Origin: Variovorax gracilis
GTDB taxonomy: Bacteria; Pseudomonadota; Gammaproteobacteria; Burkholderiales; Burkholderiaceae_C
Direction of reading: 5' to 3'
Assembly (NCBI RefSeq): GCF_030317115.1
Contig: NZ_JASZYF010000035.1
Location: 1 to 51,783 of the forward strand
DNA: 51,783 nt
In this document: in pieces, positions 15,748-25,152 of the stretch
Numbering within the stretch: the stretch's first letter is position 1
How the letters are laid out: the number at the start of each line of letters is the position of its first letter
The notes under the pieces: generated by a model
Seen by the model: only the letters and a program-made list of their open reading frames with translations
What the model was told of the DNA's origin: nothing
Databases searched by the model: none
Translations under genes and position numbers: made by a program

Positions 15748-18700
15748 ATGCCCGAGTATCTAGCCCCAGCGGTCTATGTGGAGGAAGTCGACACCGGATC
15801 GAAGCCGATTGAAGGCGTCAGCACCAGCACCTGCGGCATGGTCGGCGTCACCGAGCGTGGGCCCGTCGCCATGCCCATCCTGGTCACCAGTTATGGCGAG
15901 TACCGGCGCTGGTTCGGCGATGGGCTGAACCCGGGCCTGTACGGCGAGCACTGTTTTATGCCGCACGCCGTCGACGGCTTTTTCACCAACGGCGGCAAGC
16001 GCGTGTACGTGACGCGCGTGTTGTCGCCAGCGGCGGCGCCGGCGGAACTGCGGTTGCTGAGTGAAGACCCGGTGGCGCCGGTAGCGACACAGCTAGCGTT
16101 CGGCGCCGCGCCGGGTGACGGCACGGTGCTGGTCGTCGACAGCACCGGGCTGGCGGCGCCCGCCACGGTCCAGATCGGCAGCGGCGTTGGCGCCGAGTTC
16201 CGTGGCATCCTCGGTGCACTGGCCCCCGGCAACGTGCTGGCGCTCGACTTGCCGCTCGCTTATGGCCATGCCGCCGGCGTGCCCAACAGCGTGCAAGCGA
16301 TCGCGGCGCCGGCGGCCGATGTGGCGCCCAACGACTACAGCTCGACCTTAGCGGCGCCCGCCGCGGCCGGCGCCAGTGGTCTGGACGCCGTCAGCGCGGC
16401 GCCGCCGACCAACGCGTTGATCGCCGGCGATCTGCTGTCCATCGGCAGCGCCGGCACGCAGGAGTTCGCCTTCGTCGGCGGCCTGGTGGCGGGCAACACC
16501 ATCACGCTGCTTGCGCCGCTGCAGCGCGACCATGCTGCCGGCGTGCCGGTAGTCCGCCTGGCGCCGCCGGGCCCGCCCGCCGCGCAGACCCAGCTGGCGT
16601 CGGCCGGCATGCCGGACGCCTCGATGCTGCGCCTGCAAACTACGGTCGGTTTCACCACCGCCCTCGTGCGCTTCGATGATGCCAACCCGGCGCACGTCGA
16701 AGTCCGCCGCATCGGCGTGCTCTCGCGCATTACGCTGACCCAGGCCGCATATGCCGACTACCCGGCCGGCAGCCGGATCGAGCAGGTGTCCCTGCCGGCC
16801 GCCGGCCCGGCTTTCGATCTGGCGGCCGACGCGGCGCTCGGCGCCAGCGTCGTGCGGGTGTCGGACCGCAGCGCACTCCTCGTCGGCGACGTGCTGCAGA
16901 TCGGCGTGGGCGTCGATCTGGAACGTTTGGCAGTGGTCGGGCTGCCTGCGCCGTTGCCGGGGCTCAACGCCGGCAATGTCGTGCTGGGCGCCGGATTGCG
17001 GCGTGCGCATGCTGCCGCGGTGGGTGTGGTTCGCCGCGTCGGGCCACCGACCGGCGTGACCCAGACCTTGGTGGCCGCGGCCAACACTGCGGTGGGCAGC
17101 CTTGCGCTGGTCGCCGCACCGCCGACGGCACTGGCGGCGGCCGACATCCTGCGCGTGAGCACGCCTGCCGGTGGCATCAGCTACCACGAAGTGGCCGCGA
17201 CGCCGACCGCGCTCACGCCCCAATTGGTGTCGTTGGACCAACCCCTGACCCTGGCGCAGGCGGCGGGTGCGGCGCTGGTCGTGCGCGCGCCGATGCTGGT
17301 GCTGCGTGCGCTCGACGCCGGTGTCTGGGGCAACCGGCTGCGGGCCGCGATGGAAGTGCAGACCGATAGCCTGCTGAACACGCACGTGCGCCAGATCGCC
17401 AGCGCGACCTCGCTGCGGCTGGATTCGGCCGCCGGCATCGAAACCGGCACCGAACTGACGGTCGTCGACGCGGGCGGCGTCGAAACCCGCGTCAAGGTGG
17501 CGGCGATCGACCGCCAGAACGACTACCTGATAAACTTGGAGCCGGCGTTCCCGCTGCCCGGTGCATCGGCCGTGGGCGACGCGGCGCGTTCGCGCGAATA
17601 CCGCTTCGTTGTCGAGCTGCTGCGCCAGCCCGATGCGACCAACCCGCAGCGTAACAACCAGGCGATCGACCGCGAGGTGTTTGCCAACCTGTCGATCGAT
17701 CCGCGCCACAGCCGCTACTTCCAGAGCGTCATCGGCGCGACCTGGGACATGGGCAACCCCGCGGTCACGCTCGACGCCATGGGCCGACCGCTGCGCCGCG
17801 AAGACCGTCGTTCGCGCGGTGACTCGGGCTACATTCGCGTGCTCGATCTGGCGCCCGGTCTGTACATCCGTCCCGACGGCACACCCGGGTTCGGAGTACG
17901 CCCGACACCCGTTGCCACCTACGAGACCCGGCCCGGCGTGCCGCGGCGATTGGTACTCCTGCCGATCGCGCACGGCGACGACGCGCTGGCAGCGCCTTTC
18001 GGCGATACCGACTACATCGGCACCGACGATCCCGAGCCCGAACGGCGCACCGGCTTGCAGACCCTGCGCAACATCGAGGAGATCAGCGTGGTCAGCGCAC
18101 CGGGGCGGACTTCGGTGTCGATACAGGCCGCGCTCATCAATCACTGCGAGCTGATGCGCTACCGCTTCGCCGTGCTCGACGGCAGCCCGCCGCCGACCGA
18201 CTCGCTCGCCGACATCCAGGCCCAGCGCCAGCAGTTCGACACCAAGTACGCGGCGCTGTACCACCCGTGGCTGTTGATCCCCGACCCGTATCCGCAGTCG
18301 GTCGGCACGGTGCCGGAGTACCCGGTGCCGCCATCGGGCCACATGCTCGGCGTGTACGCGCGCACCGACATCGACCGCGGCGTGCACAAGGCACCGGCCA
18401 ACGAGGTGGTGCGCGGCGTGATCGGGCTGCAGCGGGTGCTCAACAAGGAGCAGCACGACATCCTGAACCCGTACCCGCTGAACATCAACGTGATCCGCGA
18501 CTTCCGGCCCAACAACCGTGGCATCCGCGTCTACGGCGGTCGCGTGATCACCAGCGACTCGGACTGGAAGTACGTGAACGTGCGGCGCCTGTTGATCTTC
18601 ATCGAGGCGTCGATCGATCGCGGTTTGCAGTGGGTCGTGTTCGAGCCCAATGCCGAGCCGCTGTGGGCGCGCGTGCGGCGCTCGATCAGCAACTTCCTGA

Positions 18701-18897
18701 CGCTGGTCTGGCGCAACGGCGCGCTCGAAGGCACGAAGCCCGAGGAGGCGTACTTCGTCAAGTGCGACCGCACGACGATGACGCAGACCGATATCGACCA
18801 GGGCCGGTTGATCTGCCTGGTCGGCGTCGCCCCGGTCAAGCCGGCCGAGTTCGTGATCGTGCGCATCGGCCTGTGGACCGCGCACGCAGACGACTGA
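15748..18897 (+). CDS. eCIS contractile sheath protein, oversized
   Basis: A 1049-residue sheath protein, larger than the 350-700 residues usual for phage-like sheaths. The N-terminus (YLAPAVYVEEVDTGSKPIEG, then GMVGVTERGPV and FFTNGGKRVYVTRV) and C-terminus (YARTDIDRGVHKAPANE, then DSDWKYVNVRRLLIFIEASI and QWVVFEPN) are characteristic. They build the polymer that shortens to drive the inner tube. Residues about 105-510 are inserted repeats of a beta module (GDxLxIG...E). A strong AAGGAG site precedes the ATG. It is followed 15 nt later by the tube gene. The modules probably project outward from the sheath. Confidence 0.92.
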   Translation: MPEYLAPAVYVEEVDTGSKPIEGVSTSTCGMVGVTERGPVAMPILVTSYGEYRRWFGDGLNPGLYGEHCFMPHAVDGFFTNGGKRVYVTRVLSPAAAPAELRLLSEDPVAPVATQLAFGAAPGDGTVLVVDSTGLAAPATVQIGSGVGAEFRGILGALAPGNVLALDLPLAYGHAAGVPNSVQAIAAPAADVAPNDYSSTLAAPAAAGASGLDAVSAAPPTNALIAGDLLSIGSAGTQEFAFVGGLVAGNTITLLAPLQRDHAAGVPVVRLAPPGPPAAQTQLASAGMPDASMLRLQTTVGFTTALVRFDDANPAHVEVRRIGVLSRITLTQAAYADYPAGSRIEQVSLPAAGPAFDLAADAALGASVVRVSDRSALLVGDVLQIGVGVDLERLAVVGLPAPLPGLNAGNVVLGAGLRRAHAAAVGVVRRVGPPTGVTQTLVAAANTAVGSLALVAAPPTALAAADILRVSTPAGGISYHEVAATPTALTPQLVSLDQPLTLAQAAGAALVVRAPMLVLRALDAGVWGNRLRAAMEVQTDSLLNTHVRQIASATSLRLDSAAGIETGTELTVVDAGGVETRVKVAAIDRQNDYLINLEPAFPLPGASAVGDAARSREYRFVVELLRQPDATNPQRNNQAIDREVFANLSIDPRHSRYFQSVIGATWDMGNPAVTLDAMGRPLRREDRRSRGDSGYIRVLDLAPGLYIRPDGTPGFGVRPTPVATYETRPGVPRRLVLLPIAHGDDALAAPFGDTDYIGTDDPEPERRTGLQTLRNIEEISVVSAPGRTSVSIQAALINHCELMRYRFAVLDGSPPPTDSLADIQAQRQQFDTKYAALYHPWLLIPDPYPQSVGTVPEYPVPPSGHMLGVYARTDIDRGVHKAPANEVVRGVIGLQRVLNKEQHDILNPYPLNINVIRDFRPNNRGIRVYGGRVITSDSDWKYVNVRRLLIFIEASIDRGLQWVVFEPNAEPLWARVRRSISNFLTLVWRNGALEGTKPEEAYFVKCDRTTMTQTDIDQGRLICLVGVAPVKPAEFVIVRIGLWTAHADD

Positions 18898-18912
18898 TCA
18901 AGGAGCAGCAAC

Positions 18913-19353
18913 ATGGCCACCGACCAACGCACCGACCCCTACCGCGCCTACAACTTCGTGCTCGAGATCGACGGCGTGCCCAAGGGCGCGTTTTCCGAAG
19001 TCGGCGGGCTGACCGCCGAAGGCGACTCGGTCGACTACCGCGAGGGCACCGACGTGCAGCCCAACGTGCGCAAGCTCGTGGCGATGCGCAAGTTCAGCAA
19101 CATCACGCTGAAGCGCGGCTACACCGCCGACAAGTCGCTGTGGCAGTGGTACACGAACATCTTCAACGGCGTCGCCGACCGCCGCAACGTGACCATCGTG
19201 CTGATGAACGAACGGCGCGAGCCGGTGTTGCGCTGGAACGCCGAGAACGCCTGGATCAACAAGATCGAAGGGCCGGCGCTGAAAGCCTCCAGCAACGACG
19301 TCGCGATGGAGTCGCTGGAACTGGTGCACGAGGGTCTGACGCTCGAAACCTGA
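18913..19353 (+). CDS. eCIS inner tube protein (gp19-like)
   Basis: A 146-residue tube protein of the T4 gp19 type. YNFVLEIDGVPKGAFSEVGG, KFSNITLKRGYTADKSLW and the C-terminal ESLELVHEGLTLE are diagnostic. Hexamers stack into the rigid tube that crosses the target envelope and carries cargo. A clear AAGGAG site lies before the ATG, 15 nt after the sheath stop. Length is typical for the family. Confidence 0.93.
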   Translation: MATDQRTDPYRAYNFVLEIDGVPKGAFSEVGGLTAEGDSVDYREGTDVQPNVRKLVAMRKFSNITLKRGYTADKSLWQWYTNIFNGVADRRNVTIVLMNERREPVLRWNAENAWINKIEGPALKASSNDVAMESLELVHEGLTLET

Positions 19354-19374
19354 GCCACCGCTGCCTCCATCACC

Positions 19375-21414
19375 ATGCGTATCTTCGAAACCCCGGGTGT
19401 CTACAGCGAGCGCGCCGACGCGAACAGCGGCGGCGTCAGTGCGCTGCGCACCGACATCGCGGGCTTCGTCGGCATCGCCGATCGCGGGCCGTTGCACCTG
19501 GCGGTGCCGGTCGAGTCGTACCGGCAGTTCCAGGCCTGGTTCGGCGACACGATCGCAAACGGCTACCTGGCCTATACCGCGCGTGCGTTCTTCGAGAACG
19601 GCGGGCGGAGGCTCTGGGGCGTGCGCGTGGCATCGCCGGCGGCGAGCGCGGCCAGCGTCACGCTGCTCGACAACCAGGTCGCGCCGCAGCCGCTGTGGCG
19701 CATCGAAGCGTCCAGCCCCGGCACCTGGGGCGATGCGCTCAGCATCCGCGTGACCGAATTGCGCCGCACCCAGCGGCGCGCGCGGCTCGACCCGGCGGCA
19801 CCGCAGCGCGTCATCGTCGGCATGGCCGCAGGCTTTGCGCAGCAGGGGCTGATCGAGCTGCAGCAGCCTGGCGCGGCGCCGCAACGCGCGATCGTGCGCG
19901 GCATCGACCCGACGGCCGGCGTGCTCGAATTGGATCGTGCGCCGACGGGGCTGGCGATCGACCAGCCGCTGCGCATCGAAACGCTGGCCTGGAGCATCGA
20001 GGTCTTCAACGCCGGCGTGCTGCTGGCGCTGATCGACGAGTTGTCGCTGGTGCCCGAACATCCGCGTTATGCGCCTGCACTGCTGAAGCAGCCGTGGCAG
20101 ATCATCGACCGGCGCGTGCCGGACAGCGACCCGCCCGGTGCGAGTTCGCAGACCGCGATCCAGCATTTTCGTGTCGGCCGCAACCGCAGCGGCGCGGCAC
20201 CCGGCGCGCTGGTCGTGCGCGAGCTGCGCGACGCTGCGGACCGCGCCCACTTGAACCTGCCGGCGATCCAGCGTGACCTGCTGGTGCTGACCGGTGGCGC
20301 CGACGGGCTGGCGACGCTGGCCGAAGCCGACTTCATCGGCCGGCCCCTCACGCCCTTCGACAGCGACCTGTTGCAAGCCGACGCGCGCCGCGGCCTTGCG
20401 GCGCTCGACCCGGTCGACGAGATCGGCGTCGTCGCGGTGCCCGACATCCAGATCCAGCCGCGCGAGCCGGCGGCCACGCTGCCGCCGCCGCGCTGCAACC
20501 CCGATGCCTGCCTGCCGAACGCGCCGGCACCGGTGCCGCCGACGTCCATGGGCATCGCCGAGCTGCCGCCGCGTTTCGGGCTCGACGCGATCGCCCGCGT
20601 GCAGGCCGCGCAGCTGGAGCATTGCGAGCGCCACCACGACCGTTTCGCGCTGCTCGACGCGCCGTTCGACACCTGCGCTGCGCCGCTCGCGTCTACCGCC
20701 GGGCTGCGCGCCTGGCGCCAGCGTTTCGAATCGATGTTCGGCGCGTTGTATGCGCCGTGGCCGCGCGTCGTCGACCCGCTGCGCGCGCGTGCCGGTGGCC
20801 GCCCGCGTGGCACCTTGCGCGAGATCCCGCCGTGCGGCCATGTGGCGGGGCTGATCGCTGCGACCGACCTGCGGCGCGGCGTGCACGCGGCGCCGGCCAA
20901 CGCGCCGCTGCAATGGGTGCAGGAATTCACGATGGCGATCGACGACGAACGCCACGGCCTGCTGAACACGCTCGGCGTCAACGTGCTGCGTGCCGACGCC
21001 GGCCGCGGGCTCCGCGTGCTCGGCGCGCGCACGCTGTCGTCCGACACCGACTGGCGCTTCGTCAACGTGCGCCGGCTGATGTGCATGATCGAGAAGGCGA
21101 TCGACGCCGCGATCCAGTGGGCGGTGTTCGAGCCCAACGACTGGCGCACGCGCGCCAAGCTCGCGCTCGTGATCGGCTCGTTCCTGCAGTCGCTGTTCGA
21201 GCGCGGCGCGATGGTCGGCGCGACCGCGGCCGAAGCGTTCTTCGTGCGCTGCGACGATGGCAACAACCCGTCGGACTCGCGCAGCCGCGGCGAACTCCAC
21301 ATCGACATCGGCATTGCGCCGACCGTGCCGTTCGAGTTCATCGTGCTGCGCATCGGCCGCGACGCCAACGGCTTCGCGATCCACGAATCCAACCCGGTGC
21401 AGGCGGCGGCCTGA
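19375..21414 (+). CDS. Second eCIS sheath protein
   Basis: A 679-residue sheath paralogue. The N-terminus (MRIFETPGVYSERADANSGG, then FVGIADRGPLHLAVPVESY and FFENGGRRLWGVRV) and C-terminus (TDLRRGVHAAPANAPLQWV, DTDWRFVNVRRLMCMIEKAI, WAVFEPNDWRTR) match the family. Its middle region differs from the first sheath, is shorter and has only weak beta-module resemblance (residues about 140-215). In Pvc/Afp particles different sheath paralogues sit at the baseplate end and along the trunk, so this copy may form the baseplate-proximal ring. No good ribosome site precedes the ATG, which lies 21 nt after the tube gene. Confidence 0.9.
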   Translation: MRIFETPGVYSERADANSGGVSALRTDIAGFVGIADRGPLHLAVPVESYRQFQAWFGDTIANGYLAYTARAFFENGGRRLWGVRVASPAASAASVTLLDNQVAPQPLWRIEASSPGTWGDALSIRVTELRRTQRRARLDPAAPQRVIVGMAAGFAQQGLIELQQPGAAPQRAIVRGIDPTAGVLELDRAPTGLAIDQPLRIETLAWSIEVFNAGVLLALIDELSLVPEHPRYAPALLKQPWQIIDRRVPDSDPPGASSQTAIQHFRVGRNRSGAAPGALVVRELRDAADRAHLNLPAIQRDLLVLTGGADGLATLAEADFIGRPLTPFDSDLLQADARRGLAALDPVDEIGVVAVPDIQIQPREPAATLPPPRCNPDACLPNAPAPVPPTSMGIAELPPRFGLDAIARVQAAQLEHCERHHDRFALLDAPFDTCAAPLASTAGLRAWRQRFESMFGALYAPWPRVVDPLRARAGGRPRGTLREIPPCGHVAGLIAATDLRRGVHAAPANAPLQWVQEFTMAIDDERHGLLNTLGVNVLRADAGRGLRVLGARTLSSDTDWRFVNVRRLMCMIEKAIDAAIQWAVFEPNDWRTRAKLALVIGSFLQSLFERGAMVGATAAEAFFVRCDDGNNPSDSRSRGELHIDIGIAPTVPFEFIVLRIGRDANGFAIHESNPVQAAA

Positions 21415-21421
21415 AACGACC

Positions 21422-22024
21422 ATGGCCCTGCTGCCCGACGTGTTGCGAACGGCTGGTGCCGACGGTGCCGCCGCGGCGCTGCGTGCCGACCCGGTGCTGA
21501 ACCACAACTTCGTGATCAGCCTCATCGACACCAGCAGCGCGCTCGCGATCGTCGGCAGCGCATTGATGTCGGCGGTGGCCGACGTTGCGCTCGGCGGCTT
21601 TTCCGAATGCAGCGGCCTCGAGATGAGCATGAAGACTGAGGACTACAACGAAGGCGGCAACAACGGCGCGGTGCTCAAGTTCCCGGGCCGCGTCTCGTTC
21701 GGCAACCTGACCTTGAAGAAGGGCCAGGGCACGTCGAGCGCGCTGTGGGACTGGCACTACGGCTTCGTGGTCGGCAAGGGCAAGCGCCGCGACGGCATCG
21801 TCGTGCTGCTCACGGAGCAGCACCTGCCGAACAACATCTGGTACTTCCGTCGCGGGCTGCCGCTCAAGTACAGCGGGCCGGCGCTGAACGCAACGCAGAA
21901 CAGTGTCGCGATCGAGTCGATCGAGATCGCCCACGAAGGCTTGTGGCAGGTGCCGTTCGTCGGCGCCGGCAGCGCGCTCGCCAGCGCGGCTGTCGGCGGC
22001 ATCAGCGGGGGGTTGAACCTGTGA
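21422..22024 (+). CDS. Second eCIS tube protein
   Basis: A 200-residue tube paralogue. The conserved core includes LNHNFVISLIDTSSALAIVG, then ALGGFSECSGLEMSMKTEDY and VSFGNLTLKKGQGTSSALWD, and ends ESIEIAHEGLWQVPF. It carries an N-terminal extension and a Gly/Ala-rich hydrophobic C-terminus absent from the first tube protein, consistent with a baseplate- or adaptor-proximal tube ring. ATG 21422 is just downstream of the sheath stop; a longer upstream reading overlaps the sheath gene in another frame and is not protein-like. Overlaps the next start by 4 nt (GTGA). Confidence 0.88.
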   Translation: MALLPDVLRTAGADGAAAALRADPVLNHNFVISLIDTSSALAIVGSALMSAVADVALGGFSECSGLEMSMKTEDYNEGGNNGAVLKFPGRVSFGNLTLKKGQGTSSALWDWHYGFVVGKGKRRDGIVVLLTEQHLPNNIWYFRRGLPLKYSGPALNATQNSVAIESIEIAHEGLWQVPFVGAGSALASAAVGGISGGLNL

Positions 22025-22224
22025 ACAGCGTACATGTCCAGCAAGCGTCCGTGACCATGAGCATGGTCGACGGCGATGTGCTGACGCCGATGCAAATGAG
22101 CCGCATCGTCGCCGCGGTGGTCGCCGAGTTGCGGCGCAGCAATGACGAACAGCGCAGCCGCGAGCGCGATACACGGGTCGCCTCGTCACGATCGCCGGGG
22201 CATGACGGGGAGCGGTCGTCATGA
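22021..22224 (+). CDS. Small DUF5908-like eCIS protein
   Basis: A 67-residue protein starting at GTG 22021, overlapping the tube stop by 4 nt, and itself overlapping the next gene by 4 nt. It is basic and helical: LTPMQMSRIVAAVVAELRRS is followed by an Arg/Asp-rich tail. Small proteins of this kind (DUF5908 family) sit at the same position in many eCIS clusters, between a tube and the LysM protein; their role is unknown. Assignment rests on size, composition and position. Confidence 0.55.
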   Translation: MNSVHVQQASVTMSMVDGDVLTPMQMSRIVAAVVAELRRSNDEQRSRERDTRVASSRSPGHDGERSS

Positions 22225-23051
22225 CTCAACTGAAGAAGGCGTTGATCCGGGTCGACTGGTACGGGCGCAAGCCCGAGGACATCGAGGTCCAGTACAACCC
22301 GACCGAGTACTCGCTCGACAAGCAGGCGCAGTTCGGCGAGATCGATGTCCCGGGGCTGGACTCGCCGCTGCAGCAGTTCGTGCGCGGCCAGACCGAGAAG
22401 CTCTCGATGGAGTTGTTCTTCGACACCACCGATCTCGGCATGGGCGCCGGTGCGACCAGCGTGACGACTGAGACCGACAAGATCTACCAACTGATCAAGA
22501 TCGAACCGAAGCGCCACGCGCCGCCGCTGCTGACCTTCATCTGGGCCGACCAATTCCCCGGCAGCTCGATCGGCGGCGCGCCGGGCGCGGGCGCCTCGGC
22601 GGTCACGCGGGCGATCGGCGGTGCGGCCGAGGCCGTCGCGAGCGCGGCCGGAGCGGCCCTGGGCGCTGCCGGTGCCGCAGCGGCGTCCGCCATGTCGGCG
22701 ATCGGTGCACCGCTCGGCGGCCAGCGGCGCAACGGGCTGCGCTGCGTGATGGAGAGCGTGAAGCAGAAGTTCACGCTGTTCTCTCCCGAGGGCGTGCCGC
22801 TGCGCGCGACGCTGACGATCACGCTGCGCGAGTACAAGACCTTGACCGAGCAGCTCAACCACCTGCAGCTCAGCTCGCCCGACCGCACCCACGTGCACGT
22901 GCTGCAGCAGGGCGATTCGCTCGCGTCGGTCTCGACGCAGTACTACGACCAGCCGGCGTTGTGGCGCGAGGTGGCCAACGCCAACGGCATCGATGATGCG
23001 CGGCGCCTGAGCAGCGGGCGCTTTCTGCGCGTGCCGCGTCTGAATCCGTGA
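22221..23051 (+). CDS. eCIS tube/baseplate adaptor with LysM domain (Pvc7-like)
   Basis: A 276-residue CIS tube-initiator/adaptor protein. The N-terminal domain (VQYNPTEYSLDKQAQFGEID, then QTEKLSMELFFDTTDL) and RCVMESVKQKFTLFSPEGVP are typical of the family. A C-terminal LysM module (VHVLQQGDSLASVSTQYYDQ, then ANGIDDARRLSSGRFLRVP, about 225-275) can hold the part to other baseplate subunits. Residues about 120-170 form an Ala/Gly-rich insertion of low complexity not usual in the family. Overlaps the DUF5908-like gene. Confidence 0.85.
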   Translation: MTQLKKALIRVDWYGRKPEDIEVQYNPTEYSLDKQAQFGEIDVPGLDSPLQQFVRGQTEKLSMELFFDTTDLGMGAGATSVTTETDKIYQLIKIEPKRHAPPLLTFIWADQFPGSSIGGAPGAGASAVTRAIGGAAEAVASAAGAALGAAGAAAASAMSAIGAPLGGQRRNGLRCVMESVKQKFTLFSPEGVPLRATLTITLREYKTLTEQLNHLQLSSPDRTHVHVLQQGDSLASVSTQYYDQPALWREVANANGIDDARRLSSGRFLRVPRLNP

Positions 23052-23055
23052 CGCC

Positions 23056-24363
23056 ATGACTCAACAAGTCACGCTCAAGAAAGCCGCTGAAGGCTTCGGC
23101 GACTTCTATGTGCCGCGCTTCGAGATCAGCGCGAGCGGCCGCGACCTGGCTGGCGGCGTCGTGCGCGACGTGCTGCAGGTGACCTACAACGACTCGACGA
23201 CCGAGATAGACAGTTTCGACATCACCGTCAACAACTGGGACCCCGAGACGCGCGAGTTCAAGTACACCGGTGCCGAGAAGAAGGTGCTCGGCGACAACGC
23301 GACGCAGCAGCTCTTCAACCCCGGCGCCGCCGAGTTCGAGTTGAAGCTGGGCTACGGCTCGGAACTGCTGACGATGATGCGCGGCACGACGGTCAGCCTG
23401 GAGCCGTCGTTCCCGGCCAGCGGCGCGCCGACGCTGACGGTGCGGGTGTTGAACGCGCTCCACCAGCTGCGCAGCCGCCAGCATCAGGACCGCTGGCCGA
23501 ACCGGCGCCTGCCGCGGGCGCGGGTCAAGATGAGCCTGATCGCGCAGGACATCGGCACGCGCCGCAACGAAGGCGGCTGCCACTTCCCGCTGCCGGTGCG
23601 CATTAGCGAACGCGCCTTGCGCCGCGAGCCGGTGCTCGATTCGGTGACGCAAGACAACCAGTACGACATCGACTTCCTGCTGATCGAAGCACGCAAGCTC
23701 GGTTACGTGGTCTATGTGGACCTGGAGCCGGTCGGCCGCAACGCGGTGCGCGAGGTGCTGTACTTCGGCCCGCCCGACGACCTGCACCCCGGCGTGCCCG
23801 ATGTGCAGTACCAGTTGAAGTGGGGCGTCTCGCTGATCGACTTCACGCCGAAGCTGTCGACCGCCAATTTCGTCTCGGCGGTCGAGATCCGCAGCTGGAA
23901 CCGCGAGACCAACCAGGCCATCCGGCCGAAGGTCACAATCAGCGACGCGGACCGGAAGCGGTTCGGCATCACGACCAACGTCGACCTCCTGGAACTCGTG
24001 CAGAAGCGCGACACGCTCGGGCTGCCGCTGGACAGCTGCCGCGAGCGTGAGCACGTCGAGGTGAAGGAGCCGCAGTTCACGCTCGCCCAGGCCGAACGCA
24101 GCGCCGCCGGCAAGCTGACCGAGCGGCTGCAGAAACTGGTCGAAGCGACCGGCACGACAGTCGGGTTGCCGGACCTGCGGGCCGGCCAGATGGTGCAGAT
24201 CCACGGCGTTGGCGAGCGCTTCAGCGGCATCTACGCCGTCGCCAAGACCACGCACACCTTCAACGACAGCGGCTACACGACGAAGTTCACGGCGCATCGC
24301 GAGAAGCCATTGCCACCACCGCCGCTTTTGCCGGGCGCCGCGTCGACGGAGCAATCCAGATGA
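23056..24363 (+). CDS. eCIS baseplate hub protein (gpD/Pvc8-like)
   Basis: A 435-residue hub protein with the late-control D/VgrG-like fold: FYVPRFEISASGRDLAGGVV, then SFDITVNNWDPETREFKYTG, and the C-terminal MVQIHGVGERFSGIYAVAKT, VTHTF-type strand. It forms the ring onto which the tube starts and from which the spike projects. It begins 4 nt after the LysM gene and overlaps the spike gene by 4 nt (ATGA). Length is normal for the separate hub form, in which the spike is a different polypeptide. Confidence 0.88.
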   Translation: MTQQVTLKKAAEGFGDFYVPRFEISASGRDLAGGVVRDVLQVTYNDSTTEIDSFDITVNNWDPETREFKYTGAEKKVLGDNATQQLFNPGAAEFELKLGYGSELLTMMRGTTVSLEPSFPASGAPTLTVRVLNALHQLRSRQHQDRWPNRRLPRARVKMSLIAQDIGTRRNEGGCHFPLPVRISERALRREPVLDSVTQDNQYDIDFLLIEARKLGYVVYVDLEPVGRNAVREVLYFGPPDDLHPGVPDVQYQLKWGVSLIDFTPKLSTANFVSAVEIRSWNRETNQAIRPKVTISDADRKRFGITTNVDLLELVQKRDTLGLPLDSCREREHVEVKEPQFTLAQAERSAAGKLTERLQKLVEATGTTVGLPDLRAGQMVQIHGVGERFSGIYAVAKTTHTFNDSGYTTKFTAHREKPLPPPPLLPGAASTEQSR

Positions 24364-25142
24364 ACCAAGGCGGAGCCATCGCCGCCGTCGTTCGCGAAGT
24401 GGACGCGAGCCAGGGCCGCGTGCGTGTCGAGTACGTGCAGATCGAAGATGGCCTCGAATCGCCATGGGCTTACGTCGCCGCGGCGCTGGCCGGAAAAAGC
24501 CGCGGGATGTTGTTCATGCCGGAGGTTGGCGACGAAGTGCTGGTGATCCATGGCAACAACGATTTCGACCATCCCTATGTGGTCGGTTATCTGTGGAACG
24601 GCGAGCAGCGTTCGCCCGAGACCGAACCGGAAATGCGCGTGATCAAGACGCCCGGCGGCCATCAGCTGCGCTTCGAGGACAAGGACGGCGCGAAGAAGGT
24701 GATCCTGAAGTCCGACGGCAACCGCTCGGTGACCCTGGACGACCAGCCCGGCCTCGGCAAGATCGAGGTCAAGTCAGGAAGCAACCAGGTCCTGATGGAT
24801 GACAACCCGGCCGGCACGCTGGTTAAGCTGCAGGCCGGCACGGGCGTCGGCGTCACGATCACGATGAACGCGACGCCGGTGCCGTCGCTGGCGATCAGCG
24901 TCGGCGGCACGACCACAGTGACGATCGACACCAGCGGCGTCAGCCTGACGACCGCGAGCCTCGCGAACATCACCTGCACCAGCGCGACCGTGACGGCGGC
25001 CGCGGCGCTGACGATCAACGCGCCGGTGCTGACCGTCAACGGCGGCTTCGCGAGTTTCACCGGCGTATTGCAGTGCTCTACGCTGGTGACCAACGCCGTC
25101 GTCAGCCCGTTGCATACGCCGGGCATCGGCAACCTGCTCTGA
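24360..25142 (+). CDS. eCIS baseplate spike protein (gp5/gpV-like)
   Basis: A 260-residue spike. An OB-fold domain at about residues 5-85 contains VREVDASQGRVRVEYV, GMLFMPEVGDEVLVIHG and FDHPYVVGYLWNGEQ. A beta-prism region follows in which short repeats of strand-turn (IKTPGGHQLRFEDKDGAKKV, SGSNQVLMDD, then Thr/Ser-rich strands to the end) form the trimeric puncturing needle. There is no lysozyme domain. Its overlap with the hub gene indicates coupled production. Confidence 0.9.
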   Translation: MNQGGAIAAVVREVDASQGRVRVEYVQIEDGLESPWAYVAAALAGKSRGMLFMPEVGDEVLVIHGNNDFDHPYVVGYLWNGEQRSPETEPEMRVIKTPGGHQLRFEDKDGAKKVILKSDGNRSVTLDDQPGLGKIEVKSGSNQVLMDDNPAGTLVKLQAGTGVGVTITMNATPVPSLAISVGGTTTVTIDTSGVSLTTASLANITCTSATVTAAAALTINAPVLTVNGGFASFTGVLQCSTLVTNAVVSPLHTPGIGNLL

Positions 25143-25152
25143 GGCGCCGACA

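Noticed and set aside
16348..18885. Long minus-strand frame of about 845 codons opposite the sheath
   Set aside because: It is the antisense shadow of a high-GC gene; the composition is Arg/His-rich and no start signal is seen.
18898..21630. Long minus-strand frame of about 910 codons opposite tube and sheath genes
   Set aside because: Same reason: a shadow with no ribosome site or domain.
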